Assembly: GCA_003212925.1 (NCBI GenBank)
Contig: QCOL01000005.1
Span: 1 to 64,000 of the forward strand
Source: Pelagibacteraceae bacterium AG-430-P08
Lineage (GTDB): Bacteria; Pseudomonadota; Alphaproteobacteria; Pelagibacterales; Pelagibacteraceae
Reading direction: 5' to 3'
Length of the DNA stretch: 64,000 bases
A program made the translations under genes and the position numbers. The notes below the pieces were generated by a model that searched no databases, was not told where the DNA came from, and saw nothing but the letters and a program-made list of their open reading frames with translations. Below are positions 8,007 to 16,792 of the stretch, one piece after another (positions within the stretch are counted from its first letter, which is position 1; every line of letters begins with the position of its first letter).

Positions 8007-9098
8007 ATGAAAATAGGATCCATTTTAGAAAATCAGAGTGTAGAAAAGAGAATAGCTGTGACTCCAGAAGTTGTTAAAAAATATCTCTCTCTTGGTTTTG
8101 AAATTTTTTTAAGTAAAGACTACGGATTACATTTAGGAATTAATGATAAGGAATATTTAGATGTCGGGGCTAAAATTTCAAATGACGAAAAAGAAATTTT
8201 GACTAATTCAGATATAATTATTCAATTAGGAATGTTTTCTGACGAAAAAAGCTCTTTATTTAAAGAAAATCAAAATTTAATTGGTGTTTTTAATCCCTAC
8301 GAAAATAAAAATAAAATAGAAAATCTATCTAAAAAAAAAGTGAATGTTTTCTCATTGGAGATGCTTCCTAGAATTACAAGAGCACAGTCTATGGATATAT
8401 TATCATCACAAGCTAATCTTGCAGGATATAAAGCTGTCATAGAGGCATTTGCAAATTTTGAAAAAGCTGTGCCAATGATGATGACTGCTGCAGGAACAAT
8501 TCCAGCAGCAAAAGTTTTAGTTGTGGGAGCAGGTGTTGCAGGACTTCAAGCAATTGCAACTGCTAAAAGGATGGGGTCGATAGTTTTTGCTACCGATGTA
8601 AGGATGGCCTCCAAAGAGCAGGTGGAAAGCTTAGGTGGAAAATTTTTAACAGTTGAGGGGTCTGAAAACCTTGAAACTGAGGGAGGATATGCGAAAGAAG
8701 CTTCTGAAGAATTTAAAAAAAAACAGGAGAATCTACTAGCAGAAACTTTAAAAAAAATTGATATTGTAATTTGTACAGCTTTAATCCCTGGAAAAAAAGC
8801 TCCATTAATTATTAAAGAAAATATGTTAAATGATATGCAACCTGGTTCAGTGATATATGATTTAGCAGCTGTTCAAGGAGGAAATACAGCATATACAGAA
8901 GCAGATAAAGTGATTGAAAAAAATGGAGTGAGAATTATGGGAGAAAGCAATATTTTAAATAAACTACCTATTTCTGCATCCAATTTATATGCGAAAAATA
9001 TTTTTAATTTTGTTAATAATTTATTTGATAAAGAAAAAAAAAAAATAAATATAAATTTAGATGACGAGATAATCAAAAAGACATTGATGAGATTGTAA
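8007..9098 (+). CDS. pntAA: NAD(P) transhydrogenase subunit alpha part 1
   Basis: This is the NAD(H)-binding domain I of the proton-translocating transhydrogenase, which uses the proton gradient to reduce NADP+ with NADH. It is 363 aa, the normal length of the split alpha subunit. It shows the alanine-dehydrogenase-like core with PRITRAQSMD near 121-130 and the NAD-binding GAGVAG at 174-179. It lacks the membrane helices, which are encoded by the next gene. Three tightly packed genes (1-bp gap, then 1-bp overlap) form the three-subunit alphaproteobacterial arrangement. With a proteorhodopsin in the same genome it offers a route from light-driven proton motive force to NADPH. Confidence 0.95.
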   Translation: MKIGSILENQSVEKRIAVTPEVVKKYLSLGFEIFLSKDYGLHLGINDKEYLDVGAKISNDEKEILTNSDIIIQLGMFSDEKSSLFKENQNLIGVFNPYENKNKIENLSKKKVNVFSLEMLPRITRAQSMDILSSQANLAGYKAVIEAFANFEKAVPMMMTAAGTIPAAKVLVVGAGVAGLQAIATAKRMGSIVFATDVRMASKEQVESLGGKFLTVEGSENLETEGGYAKEASEEFKKKQENLLAETLKKIDIVICTALIPGKKAPLIIKENMLNDMQPGSVIYDLAAVQGGNTAYTEADKVIEKNGVRIMGESNILNKLPISASNLYAKNIFNFVNNLFDKEKKKININLDDEIIKKTLMRL

Positions 9099-9099
9099 T

Positions 9100-9408
9100 A
9101 TGGAAATTGACCCTTTAATATTTAGACTTAGTATTTTTATTCTTTCAATATTTGTAGGATATTATGTTGTCTGGAGTGTAACACCATCATTACACACTCC
9201 ATTAATGTCAGTGACTAACGCCATTTCATCAGTAATTATTGTTGGAGCAATTATTGCAGGTTTATCAGGAAATTCTGACAGTATATTTAATACATCAAGT
9301 ATTTTTGGATTTATGGCGATAGCCTTAGCAGCAATAAATATATTTGGAGGGTTTCTTGTGACTCAGAGAATGTTGGCAATGTATAAAAAAAAGAAAAAAG
9401 ATAAATAA
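9100..9408 (+). CDS. pntAB: NAD(P) transhydrogenase subunit alpha part 2
   Basis: The 102-aa protein supplies the alpha-subunit membrane portion (part of domain II). Three to four hydrophobic helices are visible, with VIWSVTPSLHTPLMS-type sequence in the first third (YYVVWSVTPSLHTPL), a conserved stretch of this family, and a Lys-rich cytoplasmic tail MYKKKKKDK. It starts one base after pntAA and its stop overlaps the ATG of pntB by one base, so the three chains are produced stoichiometrically. Confidence 0.93.
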   Translation: MEIDPLIFRLSIFILSIFVGYYVVWSVTPSLHTPLMSVTNAISSVIIVGAIIAGLSGNSDSIFNTSSIFGFMAIALAAINIFGGFLVTQRMLAMYKKKKKDK

Positions 9409-10805
9409 TGATATCTGCAAACTTATCAGCAATTTTTTACTTGGTTTCTGGCGTATTATTTATCCTTGCTTTAAGAGGTCTATCTTCACCTGAAACTTCT
9501 AGACAAGGAAACTTGTTTGGAATTTTAGGTATGATTATTGCAGTAACAGTGACTTTCTTATCTGTGGGTAACTTCTCAAGTGGGTTTATTTTTGTTTTAG
9601 TCTTCATTTTAATAGGTGGATCTATTGGTGCTCTTATAGCATATAAAATACCAATGACAGCAATGCCAGAGTTAGTAGCAGGCTTCCATAGTTTGGTTGG
9701 ACTTGCAGCTGTATTTGTTGCAATTTCAGCCTTTTTAAATCCTGAGGCATTTAATCTAGGACAGCCTGGAAATATTAAACTTGGAAGTTTGATTGAGATG
9801 TCCATAGGTGCAGCAGTTGGAGCGATAACATTTTCAGGTTCAATAATAGCTTTTTTAAAACTTCAAGGAATTATGTCAGGCTCACCAATCACATTTAAAG
9901 GTCAACATCCTTTGAATGCTATAATTTTAGTTTCAATAGTAATTTTGATTTACTTACTATGTTCAACACAATCATCTAATTTATTTTGGATACTTTTAGC
10001 TGTATCCTTTTTAATAGGTTTCCTTTTAATTATTCCAATAGGTGGAGCAGATATGCCAGTAGTCATATCAATGTTAAACTCTTACTCTGGTTGGGCAGCT
10101 GCTGGAATAGGGTTTACTCTAGAAAATACTGCTCTAATTATTACCGGAGCACTTGTTGGTTCCTCGGGGGCAATTTTATCTTACATAATGTGTAAAGGTA
10201 TGAACCGTTCATTTTTTAATGTTATTCTAGGAGGTTTTGGAGCAACAGAAGACACCTCTGGTTCTACAAAAAAAGAGAAAAGACCAGTTAAAAGTGGTAA
10301 TGCAGATGATGCAGCTTTTTTGATGAAAAATGCCTCATCAGTTATTATTGTACCAGGATATGGAATGGCTGTTGCTCAAGCTCAACATGCTCTCAGAGAA
10401 ATGGTAGACACCTTAAAGAAAAATGACATTAAGGTTTCCTATGCAATTCATCCTGTTGCAGGAAGAATGCCTGGGCATATGAATGTTTTATTAGCTGAAG
10501 CTAATGTTCCATACGATGAAGTTTTTGAATTAGAAGAAATAAATAATGATTTTGCAAATGCGGATGTAGCATTTGTAATTGGTGCTAATGATGTTACAAA
10601 TCCTGTTGCAAAAACTGATCCTCAAAGTCCTATTTACGGAATGCCTGTCCTTGATGTTGAGAAATGCAAATCAGTTTTATTTGTTAAAAGAAGTTTGTCA
10701 CCTGGATATGCGGGTATAGATAACGATTTATTTTATAAGGAAAACACACTAATGTTATTTGCAGATGCAAAGAAAATGACAGAAGATATTACAAAAAACT
10801 TATAG
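9408..10805 (+). CDS. pntB: NAD(P) transhydrogenase subunit beta
   Basis: The 465-aa beta subunit carries about nine transmembrane helices in the first 270 residues, forming the proton channel with PntAB, and then the NADP(H)-binding domain III. Family signatures include PELVAGFHSLVGLAA near residue 86, the region GADMPVVISMLNSYSGWAAAGIGF, and in domain III VPGYGMAVAQAQHAL and VAGRMPGHMNVLLAEA. The length is typical. The aldolase-like gene follows six bases later, so it may be on the same transcript. Confidence 0.96.
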   Translation: MISANLSAIFYLVSGVLFILALRGLSSPETSRQGNLFGILGMIIAVTVTFLSVGNFSSGFIFVLVFILIGGSIGALIAYKIPMTAMPELVAGFHSLVGLAAVFVAISAFLNPEAFNLGQPGNIKLGSLIEMSIGAAVGAITFSGSIIAFLKLQGIMSGSPITFKGQHPLNAIILVSIVILIYLLCSTQSSNLFWILLAVSFLIGFLLIIPIGGADMPVVISMLNSYSGWAAAGIGFTLENTALIITGALVGSSGAILSYIMCKGMNRSFFNVILGGFGATEDTSGSTKKEKRPVKSGNADDAAFLMKNASSVIIVPGYGMAVAQAQHALREMVDTLKKNDIKVSYAIHPVAGRMPGHMNVLLAEANVPYDEVFELEEINNDFANADVAFVIGANDVTNPVAKTDPQSPIYGMPVLDVEKCKSVLFVKRSLSPGYAGIDNDLFYKENTLMLFADAKKMTEDITKNL

Positions 10806-10811
10806 GATAAA

Positions 10812-11510
10812 ATGAATATCAAAATATTTTGTGATATAGCAGATTTACAAATTATAAAAAAATTTAACAAGAAAGAGATTGTAAAGGGCTTTACCACAAA
10901 TCCAAGCCTGATGAGAAAAGCAGGCGCTAAAAATTACCAATTATACTCAAAACAATTACTTAAAGTCTGTAATAAAAAACCTATTTCCTTTGAGGTTTTT
11001 GCTGATGACCATAAGTCAATGGTAAAACAAGGAAAAAAGATTAGTGAATGGGGAAAAAACGTTTATGTAAAAGTTCCAGTAGTAAATTCAAAAAACAGAT
11101 TTAGTGGAAAAACAATTAAAGAATTAAATAGTAAAAATATTAAACTTAACATAACAGCAGTTTATACATCTAATCAAACAAAAAAAATTTTAAAAGTTAT
11201 AAATAGAAAATCAAAAGTAATAATATCTATCTTTGCTGGAAGAGCAGGTGATACAGGTAAAGATCCTGTGCCTGAATTTATAAAAAGTATTAAATTGGCA
11301 AAAAATTATAAGAATGTAGAAATATTATGGGCAAGTGTTAGAGAGCCATATAATTATATTCAAGCAAAACAATTAGGTTGTCATATCATTACCATTCCGC
11401 CAGCAATTATTGAAAAAATCCAAAAGTTTGGAAAATCATTTAATCAATTAACATTAGAAACAGTTAGAGCTTTTTTAATTGATAGTAAGAAATCTAAATT
11501 TAAAATTTAA
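10812..11510 (+). CDS. transaldolase / fructose-6-phosphate aldolase family protein
   Basis: The 232-aa TIM-barrel protein is of the small transaldolase (TalC/FSA) class. It has GFTTNPSLM at 26-34 and the Schiff-base lysine K87 in VYVKVP, with FAGRAGDTG and ILWASVREPYN as further barrel motifs. True transaldolase activity would complete the non-oxidative pentose phosphate pathway together with the transketolase at 17.8-19.7 kb. The small class also includes fructose-6-phosphate aldolases, and sequence alone does not separate the two here. It follows pntB closely and ends at the initiator tRNA on the other strand. Confidence 0.85.
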   Translation: MNIKIFCDIADLQIIKKFNKKEIVKGFTTNPSLMRKAGAKNYQLYSKQLLKVCNKKPISFEVFADDHKSMVKQGKKISEWGKNVYVKVPVVNSKNRFSGKTIKELNSKNIKLNITAVYTSNQTKKILKVINRKSKVIISIFAGRAGDTGKDPVPEFIKSIKLAKNYKNVEILWASVREPYNYIQAKQLGCHIITIPPAIIEKIQKFGKSFNQLTLETVRAFLIDSKKSKFKI

Positions 11511-11511
11511 T

Positions 11512-11588
<77 letters not shown>

Positions 11589-11593
11589 ATAAT

Positions 11594-11800
11594 TTAAATT
11601 CTATTTTTAAGCTTATTTAATTTTTTAACTCTTTTGATATTTTCTTGCAGTATTCTTTTTTTTTTTTCAGATGGCTTTTCGTATGTATTTTTTAACTTAA
11701 TTATTTTAAAAAAACCGTCTCTTTGGAGTTTTCTTTTTAAAACTCTTAAAGCCTGTTCAACATTATTATCTTTTACTTCGATTTTAATAAATACCTCCAA
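11594..11800 (-). CDS. rpsU: 30S ribosomal protein bS21
   Basis: The 68-aa basic protein has the bS21 pattern: an N-terminal VFIKIEVKDNNVEQALRVLKRK and a Lys/Arg-rich C-terminal helix with YEKPSEKKKR. bS21 sits on the 30S platform and assists mRNA selection during initiation. It lies five bases upstream of the initiator tRNA in transcription order, so the two initiation components may share a transcript. This neighbourhood is notable but its functional meaning is inference. Confidence 0.95.
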   Translation of the reverse strand: MEVFIKIEVKDNNVEQALRVLKRKLQRDGFFKIIKLKNTYEKPSEKKKRILQENIKRVKKLNKLKNRI

Positions 11801-11859
11801 AAAAGGATTTAACTATCATCTTTATAATTTTATGTCTATTAAATTTACTCATATTTTTT

Positions 11860-12435
11860 TTAATTTTTATTAAGAATGTTATTTTTCTCTTTCTCTTTTT
11901 TCTCTCTTTTTACTCTTCTTTCAGCTTTCGCAATTGCATCCAAAAGATCTTTTTGAGTAAATAAATTTAATGCGATCGGATCTTTTGAGCTTAAATTATT
12001 ATAATTCCAATAGCTTTTATTTCTTATTGAGGTAACAGAATTTTTGGTAATCCCTACAAGTTTTGCTATTTGAGAGTCTTTAAGAATATTGTGTTGCTTT
12101 ATTAACCATAAAGCGGAGTCTGGTTTATCCTGTCTTTTTGATAAAGGAATATACTTTTTAATTTTTTTTTCTTCGTTTGATATTTCAATATCTAGATTCT
12201 TAATCTGAAGAGGCCTATTCTTGTCATTCGATGAAAGATTAATTTCCTCTCTGGACAATTGTCCAGTCATTATAGGATTATAAGCTTTTATACCTTTTGC
12301 AACTTCACCATCCGCAATACCTTGAACTTCCACTTCATGTAATTTACAAAAATCAGCAATTTGTTTAAATGTTAGAGTTGTGTTTTCAACAAGCCATACA
12401 GCTGTTGCCATTGGCATCAAAGGTGCTTTAGACAT
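11860..12435 (-). CDS. trcR: cell-cycle transcriptional regulator TrcR (DUF1013)
   Basis: The 191-aa protein begins MSKAPLMPMATAVWLVENTTLTF and contains two helix-turn-helix-like repeats: FKQIADFCKLHEVEVQGIADG near 23-43, and DSQIAKLVGITKNSVTSIRNKSYWN about 120-144, followed by a Lys/Glu-rich tail. This matches DUF1013/TrcR, an alphaproteobacteria-specific DNA-binding regulator linked to the GcrA/CcrM cell-cycle circuitry. It is adjacent to rpmE with no intervening bases. Target genes cannot be read from the window. Confidence 0.85.
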   Translation of the reverse strand: MSKAPLMPMATAVWLVENTTLTFKQIADFCKLHEVEVQGIADGEVAKGIKAYNPIMTGQLSREEINLSSNDKNRPLQIKNLDIEISNEEKKIKKYIPLSKRQDKPDSALWLIKQHNILKDSQIAKLVGITKNSVTSIRNKSYWNYNNLSSKDPIALNLFTQKDLLDAIAKAERRVKREKKEKEKNNILNKN

Positions 12436-12663
12436 TTATTTTTTTTCTGATTTAAAATTTTGAAATTTTTTATTAAATTTACTTATTCTTCCTTTATCCA
12501 TTAATTTTTGTTTACCACCAGTCCAAGCAGAATGTGATTTTGGATCAATTTCTAGTTTTAGAACATCGCCTTCCGAACCCCAAGTAGACTTAGTTTCAAA
12601 AAGTGTACCATCGGTCATTTCAACTTTAATTTTGTGATAGTTTGGATGAATATTTTTTTTCAT
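12436..12663 (-). CDS. rpmE: 50S ribosomal protein bL31
   Basis: The 75-aa product has the bL31 start [19 protein letters not shown] and the signature [25 protein letters not shown]. No cysteines are present, so this is the zinc-independent type. It lies directly upstream of trcR in the same transcriptional direction, with no bases between the rpmE stop and the trcR start. Confidence 0.95.
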   Translation of the reverse strand: MKKNIHPNYHKIKVEMTDGTLFETKSTWGSEGDVLKLEIDPKSHSAWTGGKQKLMDKGRISKFNKKFQNFKSEKK

Positions 12664-12698
12664 AGCCAGTCTTATAGCAAAAGATTTTTTTAAAACAA

Positions 12699-13439
12699 TT
12701 AAAAGTTAAGCACTTTTTTTTGAAATTCTTTATTAATGTTTGAGTTTGTAGCAATAATTTTAATATTATTTAGGTTTTTGAGGTTTATGTCATTTGTTAT
12801 TCCACCAGCTTCCTGAACCAAAAGTAATCCTGCTGCAATATCCCATAAATTGAGTTTTTTTTGAAAATAACCATCATATCGACCGGCAGCAACATAAGCT
12901 AGATCAAGTGCTGCACAACCTGATTTTCTATAAATAAAATCTGCCTCCTTTTTAAAATTTTCACCAATTGTAAATAAACATTCATTGATATCTTTTTTCT
13001 TTGAAACTTTAATTCTTTGATTGTTTAAAAAAGCACCTTTGTTTTTTTCAGCAAAAAAAATCTCATCTTTTATTGGATCAAAAATTAATCCAGATACAAT
13101 TTCATTAAATGACAAAAGACCAATAGAAATAGCAAAATGTGGAATTCCATGTAAAAAATTAGTGGTCCCATCTATTGGATCAATTATCCATGTATTTTCA
13201 AAATCTTTATTTTTTTTTTGTCCTCTTTCCTCACTGATAAATGAAAAATTCGGTCTTGCCTTTTCTAGTTCTTCAATAATTATTTTTTCTACTTTTAGGT
13301 CTGTGTTAGTGACAAAATCTCTTTGACTTTTTTTGGAAACTTGTAATTTTTCTATTTCTCCAAAATCCCTTATTAAAATTTTTGAGGCTTTCTCACTAGC
13401 TTTAATCATGACATTTAGATTTGCAGAAATAGAATTCAT
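12699..13439 (-). CDS. suhB: inositol monophosphatase family protein (SuhB-like)
   Basis: The 246-aa protein carries the metal-binding motifs of the inositol monophosphatase superfamily: SEERG (E70 region), [15 protein letters not shown] near 87-101 and LNLWDIAAG near 196-204. It would hydrolyse inositol-1-phosphate or a related sugar phosphate; SuhB homologues also affect rRNA transcription in some bacteria. It is four bases downstream of efp in the same operon-like run with thiE and fba, a gene order seen in other alphaproteobacteria. Confidence 0.9.
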   Translation of the reverse strand: MNSISANLNVMIKASEKASKILIRDFGEIEKLQVSKKSQRDFVTNTDLKVEKIIIEELEKARPNFSFISEERGQKKNKDFENTWIIDPIDGTTNFLHGIPHFAISIGLLSFNEIVSGLIFDPIKDEIFFAEKNKGAFLNNQRIKVSKKKDINECLFTIGENFKKEADFIYRKSGCAALDLAYVAAGRYDGYFQKKLNLWDIAAGLLLVQEAGGITNDINLKNLNNIKIIATNSNINKEFQKKVLNF

Positions 13440-13443
13440 ATTA

Positions 13444-14004
13444 TTAAATTTTTTTAATATACTCTAAAGTTCTAGTATCTAAAATGATTTCATCTCCAGA
13501 CTCAATGAAAGGAGGCACTTGGATACTAAGACCATTATCCAGTGATGCTGGTTTATATGATGAAGAAACTGTTTGACCTTTTAATGCAACATCTGTTGTT
13601 TTTATCTTACAACTAACTTGATTAGGTAAATCTATGGATATGGGTTTGTTATCATAGAAGTTTACAGACACTTCTAAGTTTTCTGTCAATAATTTTCCTT
13701 TTTCTCCAATTATTTTTTTTTTAATTTCTATTTGCTCAAAAGATTTTGGTTCCATAAAAAAATAGCTATTTTCACTTTCGTATAAGTAATTATATTTTGT
13801 TTCTTCTAAGGATGCTTTTTCAACTGTTTCACTTGATCTAAATCTTTCATTTAATTTTGTATTTTTGTTTAAGCTTTTCATTTCAACTTGTGCAAAAGCT
13901 CCACCTTTACCAGGTTTTACATGTTGTGTTTTGAGCACTTGCCATAAGTCATTTTTATATTCTAAAAGCATACCAACTCTAATTTCTCCAGCATTTATTT
14001 TCAT
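13444..14004 (-). CDS. efp: translation elongation factor P
   Basis: EF-P relieves ribosome stalling at polyproline stretches. The 186-aa protein has the KOW-like N-terminal domain with HVKPGKGGAFAQVEMKS, in which K33 occupies the position modified with beta-lysine in many bacteria, and the two OB-fold domains ending in the TRTLEYIKKI tail. It overlaps the thiE stop by four bases (ATGA-type junction), so it is translated from the same transcript. No EpmA or EpmB modification genes are seen in the window. Confidence 0.95.
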   Translation of the reverse strand: MKINAGEIRVGMLLEYKNDLWQVLKTQHVKPGKGGAFAQVEMKSLNKNTKLNERFRSSETVEKASLEETKYNYLYESENSYFFMEPKSFEQIEIKKKIIGEKGKLLTENLEVSVNFYDNKPISIDLPNQVSCKIKTTDVALKGQTVSSSYKPASLDNGLSIQVPPFIESGDEIILDTRTLEYIKKI

Positions 14005-14615
14005 TTTAATTTTTTAACTGCTTCTAATGGTTTCAATTTTTTATTATTCCAAACGTAGCCTGAGATAGCTAAAAAGTTTGCTTTATTCAATAAAAGTTTT
14101 TTATAATTATTAGAATTGATACCACCTATAGCAACAACTGGAATTTTTGTGATTTTTTTCACTTTTCTTATTAAATCAGTATGAGCTTTAAATTTTATTA
14201 TTTTTGTTTTTGAGTTATGAAAGGCCCCAAGCGCTATGTAATCAGCTCTATTTTTTACAGCTACTTTCGCAAGTTTTACAGAGTTATGACAGGTAACTCC
14301 AATTATCTTATCACCAATTAACTCTCTTGCTTTGATAATATCCATATCTTTTTGACCCAAATGACAACCATCAGCATTTAATCTCTTGGCAACTAAAACA
14401 TCGTCATTAATAAGAAATTTGACTTTAAATTCTTTACAAATTTTCTTAATTTTTTCACCAATGATTATTTTTTTTTTAAAAGTTTCTTTTTTAAGCCTTA
14501 ATTGAAAAAAACTCACTTTTTTTTGTTGAAGAACCTTGGTTAAATCTTGATAGAAAGAGTTATTAATTTTGGTTGGCGAAATGAGATAAATGAATTTTTT
14601 TTTATTGACTCTCAA
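14001..14615 (-). CDS. thiE: thiamine-phosphate synthase
   Basis: ThiE joins HMP-pyrophosphate and the thiazole phosphate to make thiamine monophosphate. The 204-aa TIM-barrel has FLINDDVLVAKRLNADGCHLGQKDM (pyrophosphate/Mg site), IIGVTCHN near 97, and VVAIGGINSNN in the last third. No thiC is present in the window, in line with the known HMP requirement of cultured SAR11. thiD at 33.4 kb supplies the kinase. It overlaps both neighbours by a few bases, so it is translated within the fba-thiE-efp run. Confidence 0.88.
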   Translation of the reverse strand: MRVNKKKFIYLISPTKINNSFYQDLTKVLQQKKVSFFQLRLKKETFKKKIIIGEKIKKICKEFKVKFLINDDVLVAKRLNADGCHLGQKDMDIIKARELIGDKIIGVTCHNSVKLAKVAVKNRADYIALGAFHNSKTKIIKFKAHTDLIRKVKKITKIPVVAIGGINSNNYKKLLLNKANFLAISGYVWNNKKLKPLEAVKKLK

Positions 14616-15612
14616 GTTCTTTAGACCATTTACCTTGAGCAGCTAATGTGTTCATTCTTGCTCTTTGGTTAAAAATTTTTTGAGTTCCCTCAATATTTTT
14701 TGTATCCTGAGACCAAAATTTTAATGCGCTTTGCTGAAGAGCTCGTCCATAAGAGTAACTCATTATAAAGTCGGTGTCATTGTATCTATTAATCAAATTT
14801 AAATTTTCTGTCGCCTCTATTTCTGATTGACCACCAGATAAAAATGCTATTCCTGGTACTTCCGATGGAACAGAGTCTTTTAAACATTTAAGAGTTAACT
14901 TTGCTACCTCCTCTTTTGATATTTTGTCTTTAGATTCATTACCAGCCAAAATCATATTTGGTTTTAGTATCACTCCTTTTAAATCAACGTTATGCAGGAT
15001 TAGTTCCTCAAAACATTTTTTTATTACCTCAGATGTTTTAGTAAAGCATTCTTTTGCTGAATGCTCGCCATCCATTAAAACTTCAGGTTCAACAATCGGA
15101 ACCATATTACACTCTTGAACTAATGCAGAGTATCTAGCCAAGGCATGTGCATTAGATTGTATTGAGAGTTTACTTGGATATTCTTTTGATATGTTATAAA
15201 CACCTCTCCATTTTGTAAACTTGGCTCCTAATTTATAATATTCTTTTAATCTTTCTCTTAAACCATCCAAACCCTCAGTAATTTTTTCGTTTGGTGAACC
15301 AGCTAAAACTTTTGCTCCAGTATCAACTTTAATACCTGGGGTACTGCCCATTTCTGAAATCAATTCTGGGATTTTATTTTTTTTCGAGGTTATTTGTTTT
15401 ATAGTTTCATCGTATAAAATTACCCCTCCGATACATTCAGTCATACTAGACGCACTAAACAATGTTTCCCTAAATAATAAACGGTTTTCAGATGTTGATT
15501 GAACTTTTACCGACTCTAATCTTTTAGTCATAGTTGTGGTACTCTCATCAGCTGCAAGAATACCTTTTCCATTGTAAAGTATTTTTAGTGCTATATTATT
15601 TAATTCAGACAT
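14602..15612 (-). CDS. fba: class I fructose-bisphosphate aldolase
   Basis: The 336-aa protein follows the eukaryotic-type class I aldolase pattern: GILAADESTTTMTKRL near 17-31, KWRGVYN near 134-140, VPIVEPEVLMDGEH near 171-184 and the Schiff-base lysine K217 in GVILKPNMIL. It splits or forms fructose-1,6-bisphosphate metal-independently. It is clustered with pgk, gap and tkt but no phosphofructokinase, which fits gluconeogenic or Calvin-like sugar phosphate flow rather than classical glycolysis. It is separated from pgk by one base and overlaps thiE by 14 bases. Confidence 0.93.
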   Translation of the reverse strand: MSELNNIALKILYNGKGILAADESTTTMTKRLESVKVQSTSENRLLFRETLFSASSMTECIGGVILYDETIKQITSKKNKIPELISEMGSTPGIKVDTGAKVLAGSPNEKITEGLDGLRERLKEYYKLGAKFTKWRGVYNISKEYPSKLSIQSNAHALARYSALVQECNMVPIVEPEVLMDGEHSAKECFTKTSEVIKKCFEELILHNVDLKGVILKPNMILAGNESKDKISKEEVAKLTLKCLKDSVPSEVPGIAFLSGGQSEIEATENLNLINRYNDTDFIMSYSYGRALQQSALKFWSQDTKNIEGTQKIFNQRARMNTLAAQGKWSKELESQ

Positions 15613-15613
15613 G

Positions 15614-16792
15614 TTAGTTTAAAGCTTTTATACCAGGTAACTCTTTTCCTTCAAGATATTCTAAAAATGCTCCACCGGCAGTTGAAACAAAGTTAAAATT
15701 TTCTATTAATTTAATTTTATTGATAAGAGCTATTGTATCTCCACCACCTACAACTGAGTAAATTGAGTTATTTTTATTTTTTTTTGTTATAGCTTTTGCA
15801 ATATTGTAACTGCCATTAGCAAAATTTGGATTTTCAAAATAGCCTGCTGGTCCATTCCAAAGAACTGTTTCACTATTTTCAATAATACCTTTTACCTTAT
15901 TCAATGTTTTAGGACCAATATCCAAAATGATGTCATCATCTTTGATATTATTTAGTTCTTTTATTTGTGGTTTATCATCTAAATTTTTTCCAATCAAAAC
16001 GTCTTCTGGCAAAATAATTTTACAAGAATGACTTTTTAAAGTTTCAAAAATCTCTTTGATCATTAGATCACAATTTTCCTCTTTAATTGATTTACCTATT
16101 TGGTTCCCTTTGTATTCAATAATGTTGTTAGCCATTCCACCAACAATGATAATATTATCAAATTTAGATATTAAATTTTTGATTATTCCAATTTTCGTTG
16201 AAATTTTTGATCCCCCAATAATACAAGTAATTGGTTTTTTTATTTCTGTTGTAACTTTTTTTAAAGCACTAATTTCAGTTTCCAACTGTAATCCAGCGAA
16301 AGAGGGAAGAAACTCAGTAATTTTACTCACCGAGGCGTGCGCTCTATGTGAGCAAGAAAAAGCATCGTTTACATACAGATCAGCTAGTTTTGCTAAATGT
16401 TGTGCAAAGTTAGTGTCATTTTTTTCCTCCTCTTTGTAAAATCTAATATTCTCTAAAAAAACTATTTGAGAGTTTGGATCTTCAAACAAATCCTCTTTTT
16501 TTAATTTAAAAATATCTTCTTTTACTAGTCTAATTTTTCTATTAATTTTTTTTTCAATATTTTCACAAATTGGTTTAAGTGAGAGATCGGTAATTACGTT
16601 ACCTTTTGGCCGTCCTACGTGAGAAATTATTATAATTTTTGATTGTTCTTTTATTAAAAAATCTATGATTGGAATAATTTTATTTATTCTTGTTTCGTCG
16701 GTTATTGAACCATTTTTTAATGGGACATTTAAATCCAATCTTAACAAAACTTTTTTTTTACTAAGATTTTTCTGGTTTTTTATACTATTCAT
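15614..16792 (-). CDS. pgk: phosphoglycerate kinase
   Basis: Pgk interconverts 1,3-bisphosphoglycerate and 3-phosphoglycerate with ADP/ATP. The 392-aa protein has the two-domain pattern with VLLRLDLNVPLKNG near 15-28, ISHVGRPKG near 57-65, the DAFSCSHRAHAS motif near 144 and the C-terminal VVGGGDTIALI and STAGGAFLEYLEG. The start codon overlaps the gap stop by one base, so the two consecutive enzymes are made from the same message. Confidence 0.96.
   Translation of the reverse strand: MNSIKNQKNLSKKKVLLRLDLNVPLKNGSITDETRINKIIPIIDFLIKEQSKIIIISHVGRPKGNVITDLSLKPICENIEKKINRKIRLVKEDIFKLKKEDLFEDPNSQIVFLENIRFYKEEEKNDTNFAQHLAKLADLYVNDAFSCSHRAHASVSKITEFLPSFAGLQLETEISALKKVTTEIKKPITCIIGGSKISTKIGIIKNLISKFDNIIIVGGMANNIIEYKGNQIGKSIKEENCDLMIKEIFETLKSHSCKIILPEDVLIGKNLDDKPQIKELNNIKDDDIILDIGPKTLNKVKGIIENSETVLWNGPAGYFENPNFANGSYNIAKAITKKNKNNSIYSVVGGGDTIALINKIKLIENFNFVSTAGGAFLEYLEGKELPGIKALN

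Noticed and set aside
7832-8023. 63-aa minus-strand ORF
   Set aside because: It is antisense to rpmJ, the oxidase subunit IV gene and the pntAA start, with no family features.
9437-9805. 122-aa minus-strand ORF
   Set aside because: It is a shadow of pntB. The plus frame has full family motifs.
9986-10195. 69-aa plus ORF in another frame of pntB
   Set aside because: It is an internal shadow with no start signal or conserved pattern.
12664-14004. Possible riboswitch near thiE or thiD for thiamine
   Set aside because: Both genes start inside or against upstream genes, leaving no leader long enough for a TPP aptamer.
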